Positions 46,481 to 58,750 are shown, numbered from the stretch's first letter. The stretch is 64,000 nt of DNA from Bimastos eiseni (GCA_959347315.1 OY365810.1:24952604-25016603), one strand, 5' to 3'. The notes: generated by a model from the sequence alone, not told the origin. A program made the numbers and translations.

Positions 46481-47095
46481 AACGAGGAGATGTGTTCCAT
46501 CTTCGTCTTGTCACGTGGTCAATGGGTAAAAAGCGAAGTCGGCTGGCATAACAAAGGCAATCAACGGAAGAGAGAAGACTGATCTTCATTTGCTGGCGAT
46601 AGTAGGTGCTAGAAACCGAAAATAGGAACGTGAAAAGAAACAGGCGCAGCGGAGAAAATGGAACAATGGAGGAGACAATAGCAGGGACAATAAAAGGAAG
46701 CTGGTGGAAGACGAAAATTGGAAGAGGAAGAGCAGGCGGAATAGTAGAATAGCTTGGAACTGGATGAAGTGGAACAGAAGATGAATGATATGGAAGAAAC
46801 TGGTGCTTGAGAGGAAGGAAGAAGATGAGCAGAAAACAGAGGAACGATTATTAGGAGGAGAAGAGAGAGAAATAAAAGGAGGCGGAGTAGGAGAAGGAGG
46901 AGGAGGAGGACAGTTGAGATGAAAAGCAGTGTAGGAACGAGAGCTGTGAATGAGAGTGAATAGCAGCCGACTAAAAAGAGCTGTAGAGGAAAGTAATGAG
47001 AGCGAGAGATTGCCAAGAACAGCAAAATCACTTGAAAATAGAAATCGGGTTTATATATACATATACAATTATACATATATATATATTATATATAT
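46481..47095. other. purine-rich low complexity, no gene
   Basis: 46660-46915 is G/A-rich (GGAAGAGGAAGAGC, GAGGAGGAGGAC). Confidence 0.5.
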
Positions 47096-47558
47096 TAGGG
47101 CTGTACCGAATATTCGCTTCGTATTCGCTTCGGAGCCGAATAGCGGGCCAAATTGCTATTCTTTATTCGGCCGAATAGTATCGACCAGACCGAATACGAA
47201 TAGTGGTCACGTGACATCTGTTTCTGCGCAAGCGGCGGTTGCCATATCGAGAGGATTGACTACTTCCTGGACCATGGAATCGCGGTGTCAGCCGCCTCGT
47301 TTCTAACTTAAGTTCAAATAGTTCCTTTACTAGTTTACACAGTCTGGCAGAAAGATTCAGTAATCACATGTATTTAACTGCATACTTTTAGTTTATATAT
47401 TAAATTTACTGAACTGAAACGTTTGCTTACATTTCAAATTTTTTAATTTGTCGGTAGACACATTTTGTACACTATTCGTATTCGTATTCGGCCGAGTAGT
47501 TGGTCCAATTATTCGTTTTCGGCCTAATAGTGAAAATCACCCATTCGGTACAGCTCTA
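47096..47558. mobile_element. 463-bp hAT-like MITE
   Basis: The terminal TAGGGCTGTACCGAAT and inverted TAGAGCTGTACCGAAT match at 15 of 16 bases. Subterminal CGAATA/TATTCG words are abundant on both sides. Flanking 8-mers ATATATAT and ATTTATAT differ at one position, compatible with an 8-bp hAT duplication but AT-rich. No transposase frame. Confidence 0.65.
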
Positions 47559-47730
47559 ATTTATATATATATATATATATATGGGGTGGGAAGGGTTGAG
47601 AGTGAGCGAGAGAGATACCGGAGAGGGAAATAGAAATAAATAAATAGAAGTAAATAAATAAATTGAAATAAATAAATTGAAATAAATAAATTGAAATAAA
47701 AAAAATTGAAATAAATAAATTGAAAGCACC
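47559..47730. repeat. (AT)n and AAATAAATTG units
   Basis: A short AT array at 47560-47581. AAATAAATTGAAATAAATAA units follow at 47634-47722. Confidence 0.85.
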
Positions 47731-48650
47731 TAACGATGAGTAAAAGAAGTAAAAGAAGAAGATGGGTGGAAATTTGATGGGACGCGCAGAACAGTATGAT
47801 CAGAGGACGGAAGAACAAGAACAGGAATAAGATAAACGAATCAGGGAGAAAAGGAAACCAGACGGATGACAATGCCGTGCATAATTAGATAGATATCCAT
47901 TTGCTAACGAAAGAAGCGAAAAATCTGCGCACATAGTAAAACCGTTTTGTCTTCATTTCCTTCTTAGTGAACTCTAACGTGATTTAGAATTGCGAGAAGC
48001 ATCTGAAAGCGATTCTCCCAGGCGATATATAAATGCACAGATACATATGTGGGCCTACATATACAGCCCAGTCAAACCTATAAATTGTCGTTGTTCGATC
48101 GATCTAAAACGTCCAGAGCGCGTATACCCTAATAACTGCTCGGCGACAGTGGATTCTTGTGTCCTGCGAAGATGTACGGATTCAATTGTATCTCGGTGTT
48201 TAATTCAGAAAGGAAATGAAATTTCTAGCCTGTTGAACCCCATATATAGTGTCCTCTTGAGTTATGTGCACTTGAATGAACCATTGGTCAACATCGCTCG
48301 ACAGCTGTAGCAGCTGTAGACGCCTCGACCGTCGCTTGGATCGCTTGATGTGAAAACCGATCGATGCAGCAGATCAACTGATATTAGTATAAGACACTAT
48401 TATAGCAATAAACGGGAAATTAATTTATTGTTGTGCGCGCGTTATGCTATATAAGCGCAAGCAAATAACATGCTCACTCGCTCTCCAAGTATACGATTTT
48501 TAAAAGGCCCTCACACACCTACACACACACAGATATATATATATATATAAGATAAATATGTATCAGATCTATGATATATATATTAATATATATATATAGT
48601 TGTATAATACATGCACAAGTTAGGCATATCCGTATCATATACATAGTAAT
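47731..48650. other. no gene seen
   Basis: AT runs at 48534-48550 and 48574-48598; the rest is unassigned. Confidence 0.5.
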
Positions 48651-48654
48651 AGAA

Positions 48655-48985
48655 TGATCAGAAATGTGGACAACGAGAGAAGAAGGCAAGAAAGGATTAG
48701 AAGCGATGGAAATATGGATTTGACGCAGAATGGAAAGAGTTAGTTGGACAGAGCACAAAACCAACGAAAAGGTATTACATATGGTTGGAGAGAAAAGATC
48801 AATGATGAAGACAATAAGAGAAAGACAGAGAAGATGAATTGGAAATATACTCAGAGGCGACTCTGCCTACTATACGAAACGTCATATGTAGAGGGGAAAA
48901 AACAAGAGGATGACTAAGAACAATGATTTCGCCACGACATTGGACATGCGAACCTGCCGAAAAGGCAGAAAACTAAGGAAGAAGA
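48655..48985 (+). pseudogene. LINE endonuclease-RT C-terminal remnant, type 4
   Basis: Reads EMWTTREEGKKGLEAMEIWI, then RRMERVSWTEHKTNEKVLHM and KTIRERQRR, IGNILRGDS. This is the W..rKemekIsWtd..tNeeVL and IRrRq..wiGHiLR signature of a widespread non-LTR group. Two TGA codons stand where the family has tryptophan (IW-I-W-RRM and RR-W-IGN), consistent with TGG to TGA decay. Confidence 0.75.
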
Positions 48986-49142
48986 AGGAGGTTACACATG
49001 AATGAATTAAGATAGAGGATTCTGATGGTTGGAAGAAAGCAGACAGTTTTCAGGAGGAAACGAATGAGAACGGAAGGAAATTGAAGAAGAATTCTTTCAA
49101 GAAGAGCAAGACACGCCTCCGATTGGCTGAAACTAATAGTAA

Positions 49143-49370
49143 TGTGCGCTAGTCTAGTGGTTAGTGGGCTGGACTGTCATCCGAGAGTCCGGGGTTCAAA
49201 TTTCCAGCAGGGTTAAATCAGTTTCAAAATATTCTTGCTCGATCTGTGCCTCCTAGTCAACGCATCATTATGTGTTGGCTATAGGAGGCACCGTTTACTA
49301 TCGGTGGAATGACAGGACGGCAAGGAAGAGGACTTGATAGGCATCATACGCCGAGGCTAAGTAAATGAAG
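49143..49370 (+). mobile_element. SINE-B copy 2 (tRNA-like SINE)
   Basis: GCTAGTCTAGTGGTTAGTGG and CCGGGGTTCAAATTTCC are at A/B-box spacing. The body includes CTCCTAGTCAACGC, shared with 1576-1790. Confidence 0.6.
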
Positions 49371-50150
49371 TCGCTAGTACTTCATATCCGTGCTCTCTCT
49401 GTCGTTCTTATGCATATCCGTCTGTGTAAGTCTTCGTCTTTCATTGTTTCTGTGTCAATAAGTTTTCTTGCTTCTTTCTGTCTGATAATAATTATGCTTG
49501 CCCGATGTGTACTTGGCATCTTAGTGCTGATGTCTACTTCAATCTCTATGCTTTGTTGCCTTCTATGTTCTCACCAGCATCAGTCTGTCTTCCTCTCTAT
49601 GTGCCTATGTGTGCATCTGTCTTTGTATGCGTCTACATGTCCGTGTGTGCATTTGTTTGTGTCTGTATGTGCATTTGTCTGCATTAATGCGTCTGTATAT
49701 GTGTGTGTGTCGTTGGTTTCGTAGGATGTCAGATAATCAGTCAATGTAAGTGGAAAGATTGCGACCGTGTTCCTTGGTCCAGACGTGCACTGCTTGACAA
49801 CCTAGCTCCGGAGAAATTGCGAACACATCTTATCCCGCAGACATGACTGTATACACGCGGGCACACATTTATTATTTATTCTGATCATTCATATTGCGTC
49901 ACTTCCAATATCTGCTGAGAAATGCTTCCGCAGCCATGTACTAAAGGGGTCTCAGTACCAGATGTATGAAGGATGATGGTCAATGCTGACCACCTATTTT
50001 TCCTGGCCTTGGCCTATTATACGCACTGACGATTATCTATCGCTTTTCCTTGGCTTTGCGACATACCAGGCGTTGAGATGACTCATGAGGCGAGTGCCGC
50101 AGAGCAGCGTTTTTTGTAGCACACTATATACATAATCGAGTGCTTCATCT
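49371..50150. other. CTGT-rich patch, otherwise no gene
   Basis: Degenerate CTGTCT/GTGTCTGTATG words at 49380-49720. The rest is unassigned. Confidence 0.5.
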
Positions 50151-50163
50151 ATTTTGCATACGA

Positions 50164-50375
50164 GATGTGGGGCACGGTGGCCGATTGGTGAGAGCGGTCG
50201 GCCGGCAAGTTGCGCTGAGTGTGCGGGTTCGAACCTCGTCCGAGGAGTCACTGTGTAGGGACCTGGAGCAAGTCCTTAGCGCAACACAACTGCTCTGCAA
50301 AGCTGTAGTTGCGTCGTCGAGGCGAGTGTGCACTTTTGAGCAAAATATTTTGGAAGAAGGGTGGTATCAAATTTC
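50164..50375 (+). mobile_element. SINE-A copy with probable target duplication
   Basis: GGCACGGTGGCCGATTGGTG starts the head, with GCGGGTTCGAACCTC as B box, then CACTGTGTAGGGACCTGG and the end GGGTGGTATCAAATTTC. Flanks TTTTGCATACGA (50152-50163) and TTTTGTATGCGA (50376-50387) match at 10 of 12. Confidence 0.85.
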
Positions 50376-50387
50376 TTTTGTATGCGA

Positions 50388-50450
50388 TTCTTCCACTGCC
50401 CGTAGTCTGGCAATGCCAGTTCAAGGATTAGATGGACGACTATGATTTAT
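50388..50450 (+). mobile_element. retroposon segment R, copy 3 (partial)
   Basis: AGTCTGGCAATGCCAGTTCA matches the segments at 24540 and 35650. It lies just beyond the SINE target duplication, so the SINE probably inserted into this older repeat. Confidence 0.4.
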
Positions 50451-50738
50451 ATTGCGGTGGATGTGATTAATACCGAATTGGGTATGATTAACATTGTATT
50501 GAATATGCTTAATATTGTATTGAGTATGATTGATATTGTATACGTTGACAGCCCCGTAATGGCTGCTTCTTTGAAGGCAGTAAGCGCATAGGGAACGGTA
50601 AGAGATAAGAGGGAAGAGTTAGGTATAAGTATGATGAGAGAAAAGAGGTGGATAAGAGTTGGAATGAGATTTGATCGAATAGTATGAAGTGTATAGATGG
50701 GGTGTGAGGGAAGAAATCAGACCATTGAAGCGAAACGG
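50451..50738. other. AT- then purine-rich DNA
   Basis: TGATTGATATTGTAT-like words, then G/A-rich sequence that resumes on the other side of the next SINE. Confidence 0.5.
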
Positions 50739-50746
50739 ACAAAATG

Positions 50747-50963
50747 TGGCACAGTGGTCGATCGGTCGATCGGTTAGAGCGGTCAGCCCGTAACGTTCAG
50801 TATGCGCTGAGCGAGCGGGTTCGACCCTCGTCCGGGGAGTCACTGTGTAGGGACCTAGGCACACAATTGCTCTGCAGTACAACTACAATTGAGCCGTCGA
50901 GGCGTGTGTGTGCACTTCTGGGCAAAATTGTCGAAGAAGGGCGGTATCAAATTTCGGTAATAA
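50747..50963 (+). mobile_element. SINE-A copy with exact 8-bp target duplication
   Basis: Flanked by ACAAAATG at 50739-50746 and 50964-50971. The head TGGCACAGTGG has an internal GGTCGATC duplication. The B box is GCGGGTTCGACCC, and the end GGGCGGTATCAAATTTCGGT is followed by AATAA. The duplication and the purine-rich sequence continuing on both sides make this the best-bounded SINE here. Confidence 0.9.
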
Positions 50964-50971
50964 ACAAAATG

Positions 50972-51960
50972 ACATAGGGAAGAGACGTTGAAAAAGAATG
51001 GAGAGAATTGCTGGATTTGGTGAATATTGGAAGGATGATAGGGTTGAGATAGGAGAGAATAGGGAGCTGCGGAAAGGGGAAGAGGTGGCAATAAGGTTTG
51101 AAAGCCCGGTAGAGTATTACGGAGCAAAAGATGGAACGATAGAATTAGGAATGAAGAAGGAATAATAAGTAAGTAGATAGGTAAGCCTTTGTATTCAATT
51201 TGCAAAGGCACTATATAGGGTCGTACACCAAGGAACATTAAACCATCATTATAAGAAATTACAGACATCTTTGCCCTCAATGGTGAAACCCACCAAGTAG
51301 GTGAAAGAGAAGAAATACGAGTGGACGAGAGAGGCAAAGCTATTGAAGTGAAAGAGCGAGTAACAGATGGTGGGGAAGAGTTACAAATAGAGACAGAAAC
51401 TGATGTGAAGGAACTTGAAATGAAAGGATTGGGTCAGACAGGAACAAAGTCTACGACGATAAAGAAGAAGATTTACTGTTTTAATAATATGGATTTACGA
51501 CCAAAGTTTATGGCTCAGCAACGGCAAGTCAGTTCTAAAAAGAGTCGTCGTTGAAAAAAACACAGTTCCAGGGCGTACTCTTTTGCAATGGTGTTGTTGG
51601 TTTGTCGGTCGGTTGGTGGAGAGGGAGGCCGTACATATGGTTGACGTTCTACTCAACGAAGCAACCTGCTGCAGCAGACCTCCATGACTTTGCGCTGCAC
51701 TGGATTGTTGCATGCACACGAAATTTCAAACATGCGTGTAATTAATCACGGGTCGTCTGAATATTCATGAGCAGAATAATTGCATGCATTAGTGTTTTTT
51801 CTAAACCAGCTTCGTATGTAAGCTTATTTAGCAAGAGATGCAAATTAAGCTTAAACTGATAGGAAGTGTCATGTTTCGAAGTTTGATTCATCCATTCTCA
51901 GATAATTATCATCTTCATAATCGTAATCATAATAATATCTTAGTGTAATTTTAAACTGAC
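50972..51960. other. no gene seen
   Basis: Purine-rich to 51140, then mixed. The 77-codon ORF at 51321 is Lys/Glu-rich without a domain. Confidence 0.45.
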
Positions 51961-51964
51961 AGAC

Positions 51965-52265
51965 CACAGTGGTGAACACACTGGGACGCAGAGCTGAGGA
52001 ACCGAGTTCGAGACCCGTATCCCCTCCTAAGGTTGACTTCTTTCCTTTCTTCGTTAGGTCGCGGCGTTTGTTAAAAAAGCGATGTATAACGTAATGGGTC
52101 CCTGGTGTGACTCCCGACGGTTAAATTCGACTCCTGTAATAACTTGTCATCATTCGTTTATACTGTACTTGTAATCACACTGGGGTTTGTCAGTCTGAAG
52201 TTGCCAAGCGCATAAATTTGCCTCGCTACCTTAAGGATTCGAACCCGTTTCCTCTCGTGTCGTTT
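51965..52265 (-). mobile_element. SINE-D copy 1 (minus) beside a plus-strand tRNA-like head
   Basis: On the minus strand a B-box-like GGGTTCGAATCC (about 52230) leads to a tail block TTATTACAGGAGTCGAATTT, also seen at 63297-63340. On the plus strand GTGGTGAACACACTGGGACG and GAGTTCGAGACCC (51972-52017) form a second, head-to-head tRNA-like unit. Probably two insertions. Confidence 0.5.
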
Positions 52266-53020
52266 TCTTGTCCATATGTCAGCGAAAATAATATTAATTG
52301 TTCCTAAAATTGTTGATTTGTTTTCCATAGAATTATAATTTTCCTCGTAATTGTTTATCTTTTGTCTTCTAAATATTTGATATGTCAAACTCTCAGGCAT
52401 TTTATAAATGTATGTTCTTTAGAGAGATTTATAGGCCTATTTAGACGTATTTATTCGTACTTGGTTTATTTTATCTGCATGTACATGTAGCCTACATATC
52501 GAGCGTTTGCAGACGTCTGATTAAAGAATATGCTTATTTACTTACATATTTACGAAAAATGGTTTATCTATTTTAGGCCTAGTCAAAATAATTGACCAGT
52601 AGGCCCTAATAAGAAACTACCGAGAAACTCGTACGTCACACAATCCTTCTCACATTTGTGAGCAGACATCACATACTGTCGACCAAACGTCACCATTAAT
52701 TCATTGCCAACGAATCTGTTGACAACGCTGATGTCACAGTCAATATACTATTATATTATACGTTGGTTGGAGATCCTACCCAGTGCATTCTGAGGGTCTT
52801 TGATTGCATCAAAGATAAAACAGAGATCAATGATAGACGACCGTCGGTTGTGCCTCGAAGCGGTCACTTTCTTCAGTTTATTTCTCGACAGATTTCATTG
52901 ATTTTCGTATTGAATTATCATATTCTTGTTGCCATGTCTACTACACCAGTTGTGTCATCCGTTGTCGTCAGTACCATATCTATACTGTAATTATGATTTT
53001 TGTCAGTCGTTCACCGTCGC
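52266..53020. other. no gene seen
   Basis: AT-rich with AGGCCTA words at 52433 and 52577. Confidence 0.5.
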
Positions 53021-53034
53021 GTCGCCATGGAAAC
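53021..53034 (+). promoter_or_regulatory. X-box-like motif (RFX site)
   Basis: GTCGCCATGGAAAC fits the imperfect palindrome RYYNYY-(1-3)-RRNRAC bound by RFX factors, often upstream of ciliary genes. No associated gene is visible, so this is only a motif match. Confidence 0.3.
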
Positions 53035-53257
53035 GAACAGACGCTGACCTGATCTTTCGGCGCTGCACAGCGCCCTCTGTCTGGAAGGTTCAGTCCAGTC
53101 CTATTAACTATTTAGACTCTGCTTTTCAGTTATTCTGTCCAACACCTCCGTTTGGCGCATTTTGACGAGTTACGCGTCCAGGCTTCTGTGAATCTTAATG
53201 CAAATATATCCTATGCATTGCAAACATACACCTTGACAAACCTAATCTTGCCGTTTC

Positions 53258-53319
53258 CCTCTCTCTCTCTGTCTCTCTCTCTGTCTCTCTGTCTCTCTGT
53301 CTGTCTGTCTGTCTCTCTC

Positions 53320-53416
<97 letters not shown>
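53258..53416. repeat. (CT)n/(CTGT)n array
   Basis: CTCT with CTGT interruptions in the first half, pure CT from 53330. Confidence 0.97.
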
Positions 53417-53418
<2 letters not shown>

Positions 53419-53517
53419 TGATGTCGGTTTTGTATGGGTACAATTCGTAGCCTTCCATAATTCAATGTATGGCGATGCATTTCGACAAAGTACATTGTAA
53501 TGCACGGTATTATATTG

Positions 53518-53632
53518 CATTGTTTATATTGTTTATATTGTTTATATTGTTTATGCTGTTTATATTGTTTATATTGTTTATATTGCTTTATATTGCTTTA
53601 TATTGCTTTATATTGCATTATATTGTGCTCCT
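53518..53632. repeat. TTTATATTG minisatellite (9 and 10 bp)
   Basis: About eight 9-bp TTTATATTG units followed by four 10-bp CTTTATATTG units, showing a unit-length change within the array. Confidence 0.92.
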
Positions 53633-55250
53633 ACTTCTCTTATGCCGAACCGCACAATGTTTTAACTGTTTTGCCTAGTATTGTTAATATTATCAGCAAG
53701 TGGACAAAATGCATTCCGGTACTTAGGTGGGCTGCGTTCTGCCTGATTGCTCTGTAATGGAAACCTAGGCATTTAAGTCCAAAGGGAATTCTGGTCCAAA
53801 TCTCGAAATGCCGTTGTGCCTGTGTATCTTTGTAAGCCAGACTTTGCTCGTAAACTTAAAACTTCTCAGACACATTTAATATCTTGATCCTTCTTACTTG
53901 TAAACATTAGTCAACGTATAATTTCTTTGAAATACAATTAGTTTCACTATTACTACAACTGCAGCTATAATTAGTTTGGAACAATATATTCACTTTAATG
54001 CGTTGAAATTGTGTTTTAAAATTCGTAACAGAATATGAGACTACAATGTACTTTCAATTTTGCTAGTTAACACTTTAATTTGGGCTAAGTTTAAAAGCAC
54101 TATGCTAACAAGCGAGAGTAAACTAAAATGTCATCAATCATCATACTGCATTTTATGATTAAAATTTTGAACGGCGGAATTAATCAGAATCTGACTGATA
54201 ATTTGTACTTCAAAATTCAATACAACTTGACGTCACGTAGTTGTTCAGATAACCAGATTTATTGTTAATTATATGAAAATACATTGTTTCTACGACACTT
54301 GCCTCATAAACTGTTTCCTAAAATGAATCAGCTTGAAACTGTAGCTTACAAACAATTGCTCCTAAAAAATATTAAATTAGGTCAGTTTCACCGTCCTCTA
54401 ATGCATCAAAGCGCTTGCGACTGCGGAACCGACTCCATTCCAAATCCAGCAAAGTCATAACTATCCGTGCCCCAAATTCACATTGCTGTGTGACTGCATC
54501 CGAATTACAATTTTCTTGTAGGCCCTAATGATAGCAATTATATTGATTGAAAAGTGATAATGATATGACCAATACATAGCCTTCCACTCTCAAAATCACT
54601 CTGATGCCCTTGCCTCTAGATTTTATAAATATTTAAGATCAATAGAATTACTGAATTTTGGATCGGGATTTCCTCTGTGGAAACGTACAGAAAAAGTCTT
54701 CATTGGCATGAAGATATACATACAGGTCTTCCTAATTCTACGTTTTTCAGCAGGTGAAATGAAACGCGCCACCTACCGTGTATCTACGTCACGATTGCGA
54801 CATCAATTATTCTGTAATTAATATAGCGCAGTGTGTTGCCCTTGCATGAACCATCGTATGCGTCTTAAATGGCTGACGTGGGCTGTTCGCCGTTATTATG
54901 TCAGTGCAGATTCTCGGCGAAACCTTTCGACTTTGAACTCTAGGCGAACAGTTGAATCAATACAGAGTTGATCTAGATCGACTGGACAGTTAAATCGTGA
55001 GGTGGCTACACTTTCCATGATCAAGAAGTGTAAACATTAATAGTAAAGACTAGAGTAGAAACTTGATAGGGCAGGAAGTGTCAAGTGTCAGTGGGTCATC
55101 ATGTAAGGAGTCTAAGGACCCTAATGCAGACCAGTTTAAAGGTCACGTCATGTTATACTTGGCTAATATAATCTTCTTGGAAAACGTATTCATCACCAGC
55201 TGTTGAAAACGGATGCAACGTGTGACCATTAGAAGGAGCGTGTTAAAAGC
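53633..55250. other. no gene seen
   Basis: Longest quiet stretch of the window; AT-rich, no recognised repeat or coding frame. Confidence 0.5.
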
Positions 55251-55254
55251 CTGT

Positions 55255-56960
55255 CATGAGCGATTGAGTGACCCACTTAGCAAGACTGTTGGTCTCACCT
55301 CCGGACGCAGTTGTTTTTAATTAACTGCAATTGTTAGACAAAGGACAATCACTAGTCGCTTGTATATTTCCGGATGCCCTAAAACAGCGTTTCCCAATCT
55401 TTTGGGCCGTAGAACCCTTTTGATCTTCAATTATTTTGGCGGAACCTCAGTCCAAAAACTAAACATATTTTGTTGTAAGTACAAACGCTTGAGAGTGCAA
55501 AAAATCACAGGTTTAGGCCTAGATTAGATTGATATAGAAATGACACAAATATCGATGACAATTACATGTGAATTCTCCTGCATGTAAAGTAATACACATA
55601 TGTCAAGCAAGATGCCTCCATTTGTTGACACTGAAAGTTTTCCGCGGAACCCTTGTCTTCACCTCACGGAACTCTAAGGTCCCGCCGGTGAACACAGTTT
55701 GGAAAACGCTGCCCTTAAAAGCCAATATCACCCATAGCTTCAGTCAAAGTGAGTTGAACTTAGTTTCTAATTACAAACCAATATCAATCAGTACTTCCTT
55801 TCTTCTCTAAGTTATTTGAACTAGTTGTGTATGACCGTATAACCTCTTTTATCTCTCACATAACACGTCAACGCGGATTTCACACCGGTAATTCAACATA
55901 ATCATATGCCCTTCTCAAAACATACAAGATAAAATATCTAATGGTGTGGATAATAACACGATTGTTTTTCATATTAATTTTCCTCGATCAGAAAAAGGCC
56001 TTTGATATGGTCGACCATAATACACTCAGTTCGAAACTTGCTGACTAAAAATGTGGGGGTAGCAGTGCAGTAGGCCACTTAAGCTGCTGCCCTTAGCAGT
56101 TTTCTTTAATAGCGTTGTATCTATATTCGTTATTATTCAATGCGATGTTTCTCAATGATCCATTCTCAGGCCTAGCTTATTCCTCTTATACATTAATGAT
56201 CTTCTTAATTCTTCTTCTTTGCTCCATTATCTCTTATTTTTATACGACTCCAACGTCTTCATTTCCCATGATGCCCTTAACCAACTATTAACTACCTCAA
56301 ATTACGAACTGGCGGATTGGTTTATAGCTGACAAACTTTCTCTTAACCTATACAAATCTAACTATACACTTTTTAGATAAATCAACATATTCAGCAATTG
56401 GGTGATGAAGGCCAGTCCATCCATCCATTATGTATCAAGGCATTTGGGTGTTTTTACTGACAAGCATCTTGAATGGAACAATCACGACAATTAAATGTAG
56501 AAGAAAATTTTAAAAATTTGGTAATAAAACGTAGCTCTCATCTACTGCCTACCAATTAACATATTTAGGCCTACCAATTTATATTACACAACTATTTACC
56601 CATACTTACTTGACTGCAACTGTGTTCTGTCCTCGACTAATGACACCTACCTCTCTATGCCAAAACTTGATTCAACAAGCATTGAGAAATGAAAATAATG
56701 AATTAATCACCAAATGACGATCAGTCAGGTCCCCTGTTTAATAAACTTTAACTTCTTAACACTTTTGCAAATTGGATATTACAGGAATGGTAAACTTATG
56801 TATAAGTAAATGTTCAGGGTCCTGCCCCTGCGCTAATTGCCACCCCTCTCACTCATATAATACTAAGAATAATGCTGCCTATAGAATTAACTCCTTTTGC
56901 ATCGATCTCCGTAAGCTTCCTATGTAGGCCTATATGATAAAAAGATTTCACTAGTCCTGT
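55255..56960 (+). pseudogene. LINE reverse-transcriptase pseudogene, split by a MITE
   Basis: Plus-strand frames give LVACIFPDALK, then after the MITE ANITHSFSQSELNLVSNYKP, SKLFELVVYDRITSF, DQKKAFDMVDHNTL, SILRPSLFLLYINDL, LFLYDSNVFISH (the catalytic YADD box mutated to YDS) and LADWFIADKLSLNLYKSNY, and later thumb-domain remnants to about 56930. This is the collinear RT series of CR1/Jockey-type LINEs. Many frameshifts and stops, plus the lost catalytic aspartate, show an old copy. Confidence 0.8.
55385..55711. mobile_element. 327-bp hAT-like MITE inserted in the LINE RT
   Basis: The ends CAGCGTTTCCCAA and inverted CAGCGTTTTCCAA are typical of Charlie-like hAT ends (CAG.G.TTCCCAA). Flanking 8-mers are CCCTAAAA (55377-55384) and CCCTTAAA (55712-55719). 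Removing the insert and one 8-mer leaves an uninterrupted RT frame across the junction, which supports the boundaries. Confidence 0.85.
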
Positions 56961-58479
56961 ATACGTGATCTGTCGTACAATAGCAATTTCAGCTAACTAG
57001 GTGTTTCGAGAATAATATCGTTTTCTATAGCATCGACGACTGTTTGCGTTTTGTATCCACTAATTAGGTCCCCAGTAGAAAAACAGGTCAGCAAAAGCCA
57101 GGTGCTCTTTGCAGCGTTCACAGGTGTCCGCTCTTGTCGCATGATCAGTAGAATCAGTCAACACCTATGAGTGCGTGGGTGGAAGGTAGACAGTGAGCGA
57201 TTCAAATGCTAAAGGTCATGGTACATTTATCGCCTTTGGGCTAATCAAACTGAAGGAAGAAACTACACGCATGCCGGAAGCAACGTCAGCTGTGGGAATT
57301 GAATCTAGCAGAGGGGTATGTATGCACACAGACGGTCAATATAATTATTGACATTGGCATCCTTAAAAATTTCAAATATTTACTCTATCCTTTAAAACAT
57401 AAACTCAATCTTTTATACATCTATGTGTGCATGCAATTTACTCGCTATTTATATTTACATAGCGCCTTTTAGGGAACTCAGAAAAATCTACATCTGCAAT
57501 TATATCTTCCACGAACAGGACGAATAATAATTATCACAGTATATAAATATATCGATCGATGGCTTTATAAAAAAATTATTCGAATGGACGAAATTGAGAA
57601 TTTGGCATAGAGTAATACTGGTTCCTCTAACTCTTATAAGTGCAGTTAGACTTTTCACGTACGATTGTCTGAAAACTTATAAGATATGTCTGCCTTCAAT
57701 TTCAAGAAACCGCGGATGCAAAATTAATCAGCTGTCCAGTTTCTCTAGTTCATCACAAATCTCTGTCTTCTACATGTGCTCATATCAGCAACCTCTTTCA
57801 CACGCTCAATTTCGATCATTTACATGTAACTTGAACGACCATCTAGTTAAATATGCAAGATTTAATACTCAGCACCTGTCCAGCCAAGCGTATTATACAT
57901 TGACGCATCCTACACAGAATATTAATTAAGGCTAGCTAATCAAATGTATCAGCATAGCTGCTCACTCAAATCGCTCTCCCTGTTTTCAGCTAAAACGTCC
58001 ACAAACACCGTCATAGACAGTGGTTCGTGGAATGCGAGAGGAAGTGTCGGCCGATGATGCACTTGAGGTGCATTTAGGGAAAGCGTGATTCCTGACTAGC
58101 GTTAAGTGTCGCTGCAAGTGCATCATAATCGATTACGATCCGCATGAAATGCACTGGTTCTATATGCACTCAGATGCTGTCGCCTACAATTTGTCTCCTT
58201 CTGTCTACAACACAGGATCCAGTTAACATTCAACCTCAAACTACCTTCTAATATAGCCGCTAAATGCGCAAGCATATGCACGAGAGCTTCACAACCCGTG
58301 GGCTACCACAGCAAGGAGTTTCAAGCATAATTATATAGAACGATGTGAGAGATTTCTGATTGTGTCTTTACTTCGTTGTACAGATTGGTCATTATACCTA
58401 AAATGCATATGTAAACGATTGTACACATGTTCATCGTATACATAGTCTATTTTGTACAGATTAAATGAAAACGCGTGCA
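56961..58479. other. no gene seen
   Basis: A 111-codon frame at 57594-57929 has no domain. An L2-like tail, AAAAGGCGCTATGTAAATA (minus), is at 57450-57472. Confidence 0.45.
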
Positions 58480-58750
58480 TATAATGATGCACACACACAT
58501 ACATGCATGAGTATATACACATACATGCACACGCATATGCATACATGTACACACGTATACATGCATATATGCATACAAGCTTACATACATATGCACATAG
58601 TTACCTACACACATACATAAGAAATGCTCGAATACGCATATACACAAATACATACGCACATACATACATACGTACATGCATGAATGCATGGCACGATTAC
58701 ATGTACAAATGCACACATGCACACATATACACATACATAAATACATGCAT
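58480..58750. repeat. degenerate (CATA)n array
   Basis: ACATACATGCACAC-type units over about 270 bp. Confidence 0.9.

Noticed and set aside
50164..50260. tRNA genes (also at 1576, 25195, 49143, 50747, 63484)
   Set aside because: A and B boxes are present, but acceptor and anticodon stems do not pair properly and each is joined to a SINE body.
57594..57929. 111-residue ORF
   Set aside because: No recognisable motif and an AT-rich composition like its surroundings.
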